Shown piece after piece: positions 1 to 11,200 of a stretch of DNA of 64,000 bases. Numbering within the stretch: position 1 is the stretch's first letter; every line of letters starts with the position of its first letter. Made by a program: the position numbers and the translations under genes. Source of the stretch: Diphasiastrum complanatum (Eukaryota > Streptophyta > Lycopodiopsida > Lycopodiales > Lycopodiaceae); contig CM055113.1 of assembly GCA_029204225.1 (NCBI GenBank), forward strand, positions 34,626,557-34,690,556, read 5' to 3'. The notes under the pieces are model-generated. The model searched no databases. It saw nothing but the letters and a program-made list of their open reading frames with translations, and was not told where the DNA came from.

Positions 1-1318
1 TCCCTCAAGATGGCGAATGGTGATTCCCTGGAATCACATCAATCAATTCAAGAACCTGCTAAGGCAAATGGTCGTTGTCGGATGATGCAGTGATGCAACT
101 GCTTACAAGCTTGCCAAGCTCATATGATAGCTGGGTGATGATCATCACGACACATCCAGAACTAGCTCTATCAAGAGTCATTACTATGTTGTTGCAGGAA
201 GATACGCGGAGGAACGAAGCCTCAAGTTTCTTAACTGATTTGGTCACTTGAATCATGCTGTTGTACAACAAATGTCTAGACAATCTATTATTCCTGATCT
301 CGACTATCCTCATGATAAAGTCGAGTTACCTATCTGTCAAGACTGTCTAGTTGGTAAACAGACTAGGAAACCATTTAAATCAAGCCATCAGCATATTGGA
401 TTGTTAGCCATTGTACATTCAGACATTTGTGGCCCGAGGAAAAATCCTTCGCTGAAGGATGCAAAGTATCTCATAACTTTTAGTGATGAATTCTCTAGAA
501 GGACTATGGTGTATTCTATAAAAGAAATCAGAAGCCTTCAAGTGCTTCAGAATCTTCAAGGAGTGTGCAGAAAAGGAGACTGGAAGGATGATTAAGGCCC
601 TAAGATTAGACAATGGTGGAGAATATATCTCTACCGAGTTTAAGGAGTATTGCCAAAGCCATGGCATTGAGCAGCAATTCATCACTCCTTACAGTCCTCA
701 GTCTAATGGCTTAGCCGAGAGGAAGAACCATACCCTGGTTGAATCAGCCAAATGTATGCTAGCGCATGCATCGCTACCCAAGAGATTCTGGGCCAAAGTT
801 GTCTCCACTGCAGCTTATGTCCAGAACAGATGTTCGACCAGGCCCTCTCAGGCATGACACCCCACGAGGTGTGGACAGGCTCTAAGCCTTCTTTCAAGAA
901 CCTAAGAGTGTTCGGATGTGTTGCCTATGCGCAGATCCCCAAAGATACGAGGAAGAAATTGGACTTCCAAGGTCTCAAGACCATCCTGATTGGATATACT
1001 TCATCTGATACAACATACAAGCTATATGATCCTGATACCCAGCAAATCTTGTATAGCCGGATACGGTCTTTATCGAGGATCAGTTCGTCGACATCAAAGA
1101 CAAGGATATTGCTCCAGGAGAACCTTCATCACCTGCCATTGACACGACTGTCCAAGCTTCTGGCTCAAGCATGTCCATTGTTGACCCACTTTTTGACAGC
1201 GAATCAAACGAAGACGTTGCTGCTACCCAGCAACAAGTCCCAGGAGTGGTTCAAAGTTGAATCCTCCTTTAAGATCAATCCGAGTGCGCGCACAGCCCAC
1301 AAGGTATACTCCTGAGTT
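1..1318 (+). pseudogene. Ty1/copia gag-pol remnant (gag end, pre-integrase, integrase)
   Basis: Positions 1-240 read as the end of a copia gag (residues like LLTSLPSSYDSWVMII). They jump directly to the GAG-pre-integrase zinc region (about 248-360, CQDCLVGKQ), so the zinc knuckle and protease are deleted. The integrase core follows: HSDICGP near 415, LRLDNGGEYIS near 600 and NGLAERKNHTL near 705 carry the expected D, D and E residues, then the FGCVAYA block near 910. The frame changes near 520-590 and again near 845. No LTR lies in the window. The closest relatives here are the fragments at 33747-35030 and 35455-36340. It is a dead fragment that abuts the duplicated locus at about 1319. Confidence 0.85.
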
Positions 1319-1322
1319 TGCA

Positions 1323-1440
1323 TGTCATTAGAGGAGTTCTCAATATCAAAAAGACCCTTTGTAAAGATACTTTTATTTTTTTTCTTTAGTTTTGACCGTC
1401 ACCAAGCCCAATCAAAATGCATAGATTTAAAATCTACATA
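1323..1440 (-). pseudogene. Short copia gag/protease scrap shared by both duplicate loci
   Basis: This stretch matches 26149-26262. On the minus strand the second copy runs into recognisable copia sequence (KGLFDIENSSNDHF, then a TANDVEC protease-region block). It therefore marks the left edge of homology between the two loci and shows that the duplicated segment carried an old copia piece. It is non-functional. Confidence 0.6.
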
Positions 1441-1493
1441 ACGTTAAGTATCATATCAAAGAGATTTTTGGCGCCCAAGCTTTGAACATAGCA

Positions 1494-2691
1494 ATGACAA
1501 GGAGACCCAGATCTACAATCGATTCTGTGATTCTTTACAATGAGAAAGATGAAGCTGATAACTGGAAGCCAAAAAAATATATGAAGAACTCATGGGTATT
1601 GCTACATCCATCATCAAAGGGCAATTTTCGACAAAAGAAAAGAGCAAAAATGACTTACAAATCTTATTGGAAAGCAAAAATGTTGGAGTTTAAGACTATC
1701 TCGGGAGGTCAATCTATATCAGAAGTCTTAGTACAACATGTATATATGCATTCAGAAATCAAAGTACATGATATCAATCCTCATGATCATCAAAAATGTA
1801 ATTGTAAGTATATCAAAACATATGCACTCTACAGCAATCATAGGTGATTTTCTTTATTGATACTCTTCAGATTATGATTTAATGCTTCAATATTGTTTTT
1901 TTCTTTCAAATTTATATCCATCATGCATAAGTGAATGGGAGCCCGCACAATCACTTGCAAGAATATTAGACGTGATTCACTCTGATGTTGGAAAGCTGCA
2001 ATACAGAGGAAGAAGTCCAAAGGAACTTGCAAATTGTGGTATCTATTTTTATGAATCTTTATATATGCCACAAACAGATGGAGGTTTTGGCAAGCTCGAA
2101 GCAATTCCATTGCCTAGTTTTCAAAGTGATGAGTGGCCTACTCCTGACAGCATTGTTTCTGAATCCTTCAGATGCAAGCTACTAATTGATATTAGAAATG
2201 CTATGAAGATAAGCACAGGCTCAAAAATTGTTCACCTAAGTTGGTTTATCTCATTACATATATTTGTTGATTTTTTCTCGAGTGCTAGTGTTCGTAGGAC
2301 ACCAACTTTATTTGTTTGCAAGGATTTATCATATGAGACTTTGTCAGATCTCATGGATCAAGGCTGGGATACAAAACAAATAATGACATAGAATGTAGGA
2401 TTAAAAACTCCTCAATGATCTTTCATTATCATATCAAAAAGCAAATGCTCAGTCTCACATTTAGCTACCAGAGATACAAGAAAATTGAAGATACATGGCT
2501 ACCACTGGATCAAGACTTCGAACTAAATGGTCACACAAACCGAATGGAGATAAGCATTATCTACAATGAGGAATATTTGACTATGGTTGAGGTGCAAGAA
2601 CATTGGAAGCTTGATTTTATCAGAACAGAGCTCATGCTATTACAAAACCAATCTACCAACATATTTCAGATTTATCATCAACGAAAGACTC
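1494..2691 (+). pseudogene. Unrecognised gene X, copy A (two visible exons, broken)
   Basis: I do not recognise this protein. Exon one has an ATG at 1494 and an open frame to about 1842. Exon two should start at 1910 and ends at a GTAAGT donor at 2692. Exon-two residues include GKLQYRGRSPKELANCGIYFYE and DEWPTPDSIVSES; no catalytic motif is obvious. Breaks relative to copy B: the exon-two acceptor TTTCAG is TTTCAA (1905-1910), a one-base deletion near 2370 brings a stop at 2389, and an indel lies near 2642. A possible last exon after 2790 meets TAG at its fifth codon. Exon conservation and shared splice sites show it was a spliced coding gene. It converges on the H3-Ulp1 gene. Confidence 0.6.
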
Positions 2692-3060
2692 GTAAGTACT
2701 TTATGTTTATTGCCATGTCAAAATAGAACAAAATAATAGAAAATGTCATGATTTACAATTGCACATTCACTAATATTTGTCATGTCACAGATGCGAAAAA
2801 GATAGGAGCTGATAACGTGCTGCAAAGATCTACCTACAACAATCACCATTGTGGGAGAACAATAGTTTCAAATAAACTTTAGTAGAAATCTATGTATGCA
2901 CTCTTTCATTCAATAAATGAAAGCCCAAGTTGGGCATCAGTACATGTATTTTGTGCTCCCAAATTCATAAAATGGAGTAGCATTTGATATATAAATGTAT
3001 ATTTTTCTATGAATTCTATATATGTATTTTTTTCCTATGCTATCTATATATGTTCTAATC
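2692..3060. other. 3' flank of gene X and gap between convergent genes
   Basis: Contains the intron after gene X exon two, a short AT-rich stretch and an AATAAA at about 2913 that could serve as polyadenylation signal. Copy B has the same element near 28011. No other feature seen. Confidence 0.4.
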
Positions 3061-3183
3061 TTAATTTAGTACTACTACATCATCCTTAAAGGGAGGCTGA
3101 AGCCTTGCCCTAGCTAGTATACTCAAGATGATTTCTTGTCTGAATCTGTACACCTGGCTTGATGTGTACTCAGGAAGTGTAAA
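3061..3183 (-). other. Fusion gene copy A exon 4 (C-terminus)
   Basis: Acceptor TTTTGTAG, then 40 codons (TLPEYTSSQVYRFRQEIILS near the start) and TAA at 3061-3063. Copy B is five codons longer owing to an in-frame indel. Copia A lies upstream in the intron between exons 3 and 4. Confidence 0.8.
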
Positions 3184-3213
3184 CTACAAAATAGAATATT
3201 CATGTATTAGTAA

Positions 3214-3916
3214 TGTGAAGAATTGCCAAAAATTGGCAAATCTAGCTTGATCAAAAACCATCTAGAATAGTGTAAATTGTGTACACAAGTGGGTCCCACA
3301 CATGTGAGGCCATGATGCCACATGGGAAACTCATCCTAATGTAGGTTAGGTCAAGTCAAGAGAGTTGGTCATGTCTATTTGGTGGTCATCCCTACTTTAT
3401 AGGACCTACACCTAAGTTTAAGGTGACAATTTGACCAACTAGCTACCTACCAAGCATAACTCTAGGAAATAGACTAGGGTTTCATTTTAGGTCAAGGAGA
3501 GTGACTTAACTTCCTTATTACATGCTGGAAATCCACCTAACTTCAAGAAGGAAGTCGAATTTGCTATGTATTCCCTCTCTCCATAGTGAGAAGATAGAAA
3601 ACATTTTGGAGCCTCAAGGAGAAACTCGAGTTTCCTCTCATTGTATGGTGATTACTCTATTTTTCCAATGAAACCCAGCTTTGGCACTTTGTAAACACTG
3701 TCTACAGGCCGTACTACAGCCTTATTTCCACATGTGTGGAGTTGGATTATACTAATTGATCAATGCTTTGATTGTCTCTACTTGTTTCCTATCAAGCTGC
3801 TAAACTAGATCTTGTTTTCTGATGATTAGTTTCTGATAGATTGTTTAACAAGCATACAATCACCTTGTGGATCATTCAAAGATCCATTCATGGTCCTTAG
3901 TACTGTACTTTTCACA
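3214..3916 (+). repeat. 5' LTR of copia A
   Basis: 703 bases, TG...CA ends. Contains several near-palindromes around CACATGTG (for example 3297-3306 and 3730-3740) and a CCGTAC next to the second. Confidence 0.95.
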
Positions 3917-4717
3917 TGGTATCAGAGCCAAGTACAAGAGCATAAGCCATTGATCTAATGCAAATCCATTTTTAGCAAGTTTTGGTGCTAAAAACTAGTA
4001 TTGAGAGGGCAAGCTAGAATCTTGATTTTGGTGAGGAGATTCGATCCCAAACTTGGTAGGGGTCCAAATCCGTACTGTCCACATGTGTGGGCACCTCTGA
4101 ACCTGCATTTAATGCATGGTATTCATTTGATCCAAAAAAATTCAATTTGTGAGCTATTGGTGTAATTTTTGGTGGAGATCCTAGGATAATCTACTAAGAT
4201 CATTTGCCATTGATTAGATTTGAATTTGTTTCATGGAATCTAATTAATCTAGGCTGAGTTCAAGTCCTATTAAGGTTAAAAACAGGTCTTGAAAGTACAC
4301 CAAGAAGGAAGAAAGAGATTAAGTCATTTTTTTTGTCCAAAAATAGCCAAATTTGGCAAGATTTGATTGTAAGTAGATTTCACATCATCTTATCTTCATT
4401 CCAACTTTGTGAGGGTGTGCTAGAACTGAGATTATAAGTCCATTTGTTGGATTAGAAATCTAATTTGAGTGAAAAACTACAAGAGAGAGAACTTAGTGAG
4501 TTTCTAGAGACAATCGAATCCATTTCTTGGCAAGATTGTTTGAAAGTAGTTTTCACTTCATCTTATCTTCATTCTAGCTTTGTGAGGGAGTGATAGAACT
4601 GTGATTATAAGTCCATTGGATTAGAAATCAAATTTGAGTGAAACACTGCAAGTGTGAGACCTTTGTGAGTTTCAAGTCAATCAAATCTATTTCTTGTTTG
4701 TAGAAGTCACTAGTAAG
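3917..4717 (+). other. Copia A primer-binding site and untranslated leader
   Basis: TGGTATCAGAGCC at 3917-3929 is the usual plant copia tRNA-Met primer site. The leader is non-coding and contains an imperfect direct repeat of about 170 bases (near 4373-4480 and 4552-4660, CACATCATCTTATCTTCATT-like). Confidence 0.8.
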
Positions 4718-6496
4718 ATGGGATCTACTGGAGCATACCTTCTAGAAGCTAGTGAAGGTTGAATTCTACAAATTATGCTATTTGGAAGGTTAGAATGGAG
4801 TCACTCTTAGTGCTCCAAGACCTTTATGAGTTCTTCATTGAAGATGAAGATGAACCTCTAGGTGCACAGGAGTTAGCTAGATACAAGAAGAGATCTAGGC
4901 TTGCACTTCATTGTGTGAAAATGAATGTGAGCAATGATTTGTTGAGAGAAGTATCAGCTTGTACTAATGCTAAAGAGGCTTGGGAGTCTTTAAAATCAAT
5001 CTATGAGTCTAGCAACACTTCTAGAGTTCTTATGCTTAGAAATCAAATTTTGCAAAGCATGAGGAGAAGTGAGGAGAGTGCACAGGATTATGTACTCAGA
5101 ATCAAGTCTCTAAATAGGGAGTTGGCTTCCATTGGAGAGAAGATTCATGATGGAGAGCTTGTACAAATTGTCCTTAATGGTCTAGGAGATGACTTTGCAA
5201 ATTTGGTCCAAAGTTTTGCCATCCAAGACACTTTGCCAACTATAGAAAAACTTCACAGTGTATTAGTGGCTGAAGAGTGTAGGATGCTCGATGCAAAATC
5301 TAGGATGAGTTCCTTGTCTTTGCAGGATGGTGATGAGAAAGCCAATTTCTCATTCAAGGGCAAAAAGAAGACCAATGGAAAGAAGAAGCATCCAAAGGAG
5401 GCCAAAGAAGAGGATGATGCATCAAGCTCAAAGGACAAGTCAAAGCAAAAATGCTTCTTTTGTAGAAAGAAGGGGCATTATGCATCTAAATGCTACAAGA
5501 GACTAAGAGCACAAGTGGAGGAGGACAAACGAGGAAACCTTTCAAAGGAGGAGGAGGAGGATGAAGTAGATATATTCTTGATGGCATCTACATCCTCACC
5601 AACAAGCAATAGCAATTCAAGAGACAATTGGTGGACTGACAGTGGGGCTAGCTCCCACATGTCTTGTGAAAAGGACTTTTTTTACAACCTTACACTCATT
5701 CAATGATGCTAAAAAGTTTGTCTTTACTGCAAATGATGAAGAGTGTAGGATAGATGGTGTTGGCACCATCTCTTTGTGTCTAGAATCCTCAAAATGCATG
5801 GATCTAGAAAATGTCCATTATGTACCATCAATCACCAAGAATATGCTTAGTGTTGGTCTACTCTTAGAAAGTGGTTTGGATGTCCACTTTAAGCATGGTG
5901 TTTGCTTCATCTTGAAGAATGATGTTTGCATTGCAAAGGGATTTAAACGTGGAAGATTGTTTAAGTTGGAAGCTAGTGTTGCTTTTAAAAGAATGAGCTT
6001 GGCAAAGGAGGAGAATAGTGTCATAAAAGATGAAACATCATTTGTATTGGAAATCTTTGGGTCCACATGCTTTGAGCATAATCATTCCAATGTAAGGACC
6101 AAAGATTATCCTATTTCAATGATAGGAATAATGGTAGTGTTTTGCTCTTCAAGTAGCGATTGTAGAATCTACTTGTTTTCAGCCAAAGAATTTGTCAATG
6201 GTGGAAATGTGATCTTTCAAGAGTGGAAGATTTGTAAACTTGAAGAAGCACCTTTGGATCAACACCTTATTCAATTCATTGATGGTTTGGAGTCAAGTCA
6301 AGTGGAGGAGCAAGCTCAAGACCCGAGGACTCCAAGAAGAACCTTGAGTATCAAGATGGAGCCATCTAGGCTCAATCATATGGATCAAGCAAGACAAGTT
6401 GTCTTTGGCAACATTATTTATGCACTTAATATTTTAATTGATCTATCTTCAAGTGCACAAAATGCCTTGGAATCCATGGCTTGGCATGATGTTTAG
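4718..6496 (+). pseudogene. Copia A gag-protease with internal deletion
   Basis: ATG at 4718, frameshift near 4757, then an open gag frame to 5706. It holds the UBN2-type capsid region, a CCHC knuckle (CFFCRKKGHYASKC near 5452) and the protease motif DSGASSH at 5638. A second frame (5700-6496) continues protease-region sequence (TANDEECRIDGVGTI) to about 6050. It then jumps to scraps between integrase and RT (RTPRRTLSIKMEPSRL near 6325). Pre-integrase, integrase, RT and RNase H are gone. Confidence 0.85.
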
Positions 6497-6703
6497 TTTT
6501 GAAGTGTGCTACATGTATATAGACACATTCATGGAACATCTTGTAAGGGATCCTCTAAGAGGTGGTGAAAGATCCTTCATGGACATCATTCTCTATTGGA
6601 GTCTCAAAAGTTCCTTCTTTGTAGCTGGATTTTTTAGACACTTCTAAAAGCTTTCATTGATCTATCAAGAGAGTTGTAAATAGATCAAGCTAAATTTGAG
6701 GAG

Positions 6704-7407
6704 TGTGAAGAATTGCCGAAAATTGGCAAATCTAGCTTGATCAAAAACCATGTAGAATAGTGTAAATTGTGTACACAAGTGGGTCCCACACATGTGAGGG
6801 AGGCCATGATGCCACATGGGAAACTCATCCTAATGTAGGTTAGGTCAAGTCAAGAGAGTTTGTCATGTCTATTTGGTGGTCATCCCTACTTTATAGGACC
6901 TACACCTAAGTTTAAGGTGAAAATTTGACCAACTAGCTACCTACCAAGCATAACTCTAGGAAATAGACTAGGGTTTCATTTTAGGTCAAGGAGAGTGACT
7001 TAACTTCCTTATTACATGCTGGAAATCCACCTAACTTCAAGAAAGAAGTCGAATTTGCTATGTATTCCCTCTCTCCATAGTGAGAAGATAGAAAACTTTT
7101 TGGAGCCTCAAGGAGAAATTCGAGTTTCCTCTCATTGTATGGTGATTACTCTATTTTTCCAATGAAACCCAGCTTTGGCACTTTGTAAACACTGTCTACA
7201 GCCGTACTACAGCCTTATTTCCACACATGTGGAGTTGGATTATACTAATTGATCAATGCTTTTTGTCTCTACTTGTTTTCTATCAAGCTGCTAAACTAGA
7301 TCTTGTTTTCTGATGACTTGTTTCTGATAGATTGTTTAACAAGCATACAATCACCTTGTGGATCATTCAAAGATCCATTTATGGTCCTTAGTACTGTACT
7401 TTTCACA
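6704..7407 (+). repeat. 3' LTR of copia A
   Basis: 704 bases, preceded by a purine-rich GAGGAG at 6698-6703. Differs from the 5' LTR by an inserted GAGG-type quartet near 6800 and several substitutions. Confidence 0.95.
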
Positions 7408-7482
7408 AGTAATGGCTAAAAACATCAACAAAATACAAAACTAATCATGATTTCAAAAATAAAAATAAACAAAATTTATTAC

Positions 7483-7556
7483 CTTAGAAATATCAACATC
7501 TTCCTGAAGGTTGAACCACTCAAAAAATAACTTGGCATTGTATAACGTGTACCACC
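7483..7556 (-). other. Fusion gene copy A exon 3, 3' piece
   Basis: Continuation of exon 3 beyond copia B. Residues YTLYNAKLFFEWFNLQEDVD run to a GT donor at 7482-7481. Joined to 13423-13453 it makes 105 bases, equal to the uninterrupted exon in copy B (28396-28500). Confidence 0.85.
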
Positions 7557-8209
7557 TGTGAAAAACTCAGATCCAAAAGATGCTAAAGTTTCATAAAGAT
7601 CTTGGCCATGGAAGTTATGCACATCTAGATTGAAAAAATGATAGAAATTGTGATGTTAAGCATACTAAACATCAACTAAACATCAAAATCTGATCATAAG
7701 CTTCCACAAACAGAAACTTGCTGTCCCTGTCCGTACTTCAGAGCCTACAACCTGCATTTCACACGTGTGAAGCCATAGCAACAAAGAAATCACAATTCTA
7801 GTGGCTAGAATGCAAGATATGAACAAAAAAGTGAGAGAGAAGAAGATGGATCTTCAAAGAGCATAACATTCATTCAATAGAATGAAAATGAGATGTGTAC
7901 ATACTCGTGGAGATGGCTATTTATAGCAGCCATAGTGCCTCTTGGCCACTTGTCTTATGATAGGCTAAAATTGGGGTCCAATAGGATTCACCCATCTACC
8001 TAGAAATTTGGTCAAATAGGAATGCACCAAATTATGAGCCAATAGAAGAGCTCCACACTCGACCTCCTCTAATTAATGTGACCTCAAAAGTAGTGTACAC
8101 ATACTTTGGGCCTCTACATACATGTATGAACCTATCTCTAACTTTTATTTGGCCATAGGCCTACAAAATCTCAAGTTAGGAAAATACTACTAGTTGACAA
8201 TTTTTCACA
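7557..8209 (-). repeat. 3' LTR of copia B
   Basis: Starts TGTGAAAAATT and ends TTTTTCACA on the minus strand. Contains the perfect palindrome TTCACACGTGTGAA at 7758-7771 and a TATA-like CTATAAATAGCC (minus) near 7918. Confidence 0.97.
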
Positions 8210-11200
8210 CTCCCTCTTCAACTAGTTTTAGCATAGATTTAGAAAGTACACCAAGACTTGTTCTATGCTTGAAAAATAAGTCCTTTCCCAATGCTTTGGT
8301 AAAGATATCAGCCACACATTCCTTTGATGGGACATGTTCAAGCTTGATCTCTTTTGCCAACACTTGTTCTCTCACAAAATGGTAAGCCACCTCGATATGT
8401 TTGCTCCTTGCATGGAAAACCGGATTGCTTGCTAGACTTTGGGCTGAAAGGTTGTCACAAAAGATGATTGGACTCTCTGAAAAATCCAGCAAGTGAAGCT
8501 CCATAATCATCCTCTTGATCCACACCATCTCCTTTGTGCATGATGTCAAAGCTTTGTACTCGGCCTCACTAGAAGAAAGTGATATAGTTGCTTGTTTCTT
8601 CGACATCCATGAGATAGCTCCATCACCTATGAAAATAGCATGTGCATTTATGGATTTTCTATCCATAAGGTCTCCTGCAAAATCTGAATCTGAAAAACCA
8701 AATAAGTTAGGTGATGAGCCTCTATAAACAATGCCAAAATCTTTTGTTCCCGAGATGTATCTCAAGATCCTCTTTCCTAGTTTCCAATGTTCTATGCTAG
8801 GATCTTGCATGAATTGGCTTAATCTACCAACACAATAAGATAAATCAGGTCTTGTGATGGTTAGATATATAAGAGAACCTATTAGCTTCCTATAGAGAGT
8901 AATGTCCTCGAAGGATCTTTCATTACCTCTTATAGTTAGCTTTACATGTGATTCCATAGGTGTATCAATAGGATTTGCATCTACCATATGAAATCTATTG
9001 AGAATAGAAATAGCATACTTCTCTTGTGAAATAAAAGTGATTTGAGAAGTTCTAATTACTTCTATTCCTAAGATATAGCTCAAAAGACCAAGATCATGCA
9101 CTTCAAATTCCTTTTTTAGTGCTTTCTTGATATCTTCTATATCTTCCTTGTTCCCTCCACTTAAAATAATGTCATCCACATAAATTAGAAGGATTGTAAC
9201 ATCATTAGCACTAATTCTAAAGTAAAGTGAATGATCATACTCACTCATAGTGAAGTTTTGAGAAAGTAGAAAAGAGTTAAGCCTAGCATACCAACTCCTT
9301 GGTGCTTGCTTAAGACCATACAAACTTTTTTGTAGAAAACACACATGATTAGGCTTGCTATGAGAAACATAGCTCTCGGGTTGCTCCATGTAGACTTCCT
9401 CTTCAAGATCACCATTCAAGAAAGCATTAGAAATGTCTAATTGCCAAAGATCCCATCCATAAAGAGTTGCAAGGGAAATGATTACTCTTATGCTCACCAT
9501 CTTTGCCACGGGTGCAAAGGTTTCCTCATAGTCAATGCCATGCTCTTGAGCATAACCTTTAGCCACCAACCTTGCCTTCAACTTGTTGATAGATCCATCT
9601 TGATTTGTCTTTACCTTGAAGATCCATTTGCATCCAATTGCACTTTTGCCCTTTGGAAGCTCCACCAATCTCCATGTGTTGTTCTTCATAAGTGCTTCAA
9701 ACTCAAGATCCATTGCTTGGATCCATTCCTCTTTTTGCCTTGCTTCATCTACACATGAAGGTACATCAAAAGAAGTTAGGAAAGCATAGTTGGATCCATC
9801 CACCACTTGCTTACCTTTGCCATCATAAGTGAGCCTTGAGGGTTTCACTTTATGCCTTGGAGTTCTCCTTGGAATTTGACTTGAAGAGGCTTCTTCAACA
9901 TCCACATCCAATGTGTCATCAACTCCATTGTCATCAAGCACATTAGTTGCAACAACACCATCATCACTTGAAACAACTTTTGGAATGTTATTTTCATCAA
10001 AAATGACATCCCTACTTGTGAACACTTTCTTGATTGAAGGAACATAAATCCTATATGCTTTGCTTACTTCACTATAACCAACAAAAATGCCCTTTCTTGA
10101 AGATGGATCCTCCTTAGTTCTATCATCAAGAGTAATGTTGAAGTAGCAAATGCATCCAAAAGTTCTTAGAAACTTGACATTAGGCTTCATACCAAACAAA
10201 GCTTCAAAAGGGGTTTTTCCTTCCAATACAACACTTGGCCATCTATTGCATAGGAAATTTGCACACAACAAAGCATCACTCCAAAAAGGTTTAGGAAGAT
10301 TAGCATTCAATCTCATTGCCTTTGCACTCTCACACAAGGTTCTATTCTTCCTCTCGGCCACTCCATTTTGTTGTGGTGTTCTTGGACATGTGTACTCCCT
10401 CTTGATCCCATGCTCATCGCAAAAGGCTTTGAATTTGTTAGAAATGTATTCACCACCATTGTCGCTCCTCAAGCATTTGATTTTGGTTGTAAATTGAGTC
10501 TCAATAGCAACTTTGAACTTGACAAACACATCAAACACCTCATCCTTGCTCTTTAGTAGATAAACCCAACAAAATCTACTAAAATCATCAATGAAAGTTA
10601 CATACATCTTAGCACCTCCATTGCTAATTGTAGTAACACCATGAATATCCGAATGCAAGAGAGAAAAAGGCATCTTAGATCTAGATATAGATCTAGTATA
10701 TGGCAATCTATGTGATTTAGACAAAGCACATTCTTCACAAACATGATTCAAGCAAGTAAGAGACTTGGGAAGTCCCCTTACTACCTCCTTTTTGGCTATT
10801 TCCTCCAAGGCCTTGTAGTTGAGATGTCCCATCCTTTTATGCCATACCTCTTGAATTGACATTTGTTCATTTGCCATGCATCCAACTTGGTTAGCAACAA
10901 CACATGCATCAAGCTTGAACAATTTCCCTTGCCTTTTCCCTTTTGCAATGATACTACACCCCTTTTTGATCAAGCAAGCATCACCATCAAACTCAACTTT
11001 GAATCCTTTGTCAAGCATTTGGCTTACACTAAGTAAGTTCTTGGTAATGGATGGAATGAGCAAAACATCTTTCAATTCTATATTCCTATGTGTAGAAAGT
11101 GAAATAGGAATTGTGCCAATCCCCTTGATTGTACACTCACCATCATTTGCGGTATAGATTACCTTCCTATCACCATCAAATGCCATTAAAGATGAAAAAT

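Larger units (their letters stand above)
1323..3208. repeat. Segmental duplication, copy A, part 1
   Basis: Aligns with about 26149-28345 at high identity by eye, with scattered substitutions and small indels. It carries gene X (plus) and the last exon of the H3-Ulp1 gene (minus). Copy B has about 300 extra bases (26263-26568) absent here between the AACG at 1441 and the TTAAGTA that follows. The duplication continues at 7413-7551 and 13423-14160, interrupted by copia elements A and B. Confidence 0.9.
3209..7412 (+). mobile_element. Copia element A, non-autonomous, with 5-bp target duplication
   Basis: LTRs 3214-3916 and 6704-7407 start TGTGAAGAATT and end TTTTCACA. They flank a 2.8 kb interior and are bracketed by AGTAA at 3209-3213 and 7408-7412. 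The primer-binding site TGGTATCAGAGCC follows the 5' LTR at 3917. Gag survives, but integrase, reverse transcriptase and RNase H are deleted. The two LTRs differ at a handful of sites (a 4-base indel and some substitutions), so insertion is fairly recent. Copy B of the locus holds the unfilled site at about 28341-28347. With LTRs, PBS and gag kept, it could be mobilised in trans. Confidence 0.95.
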
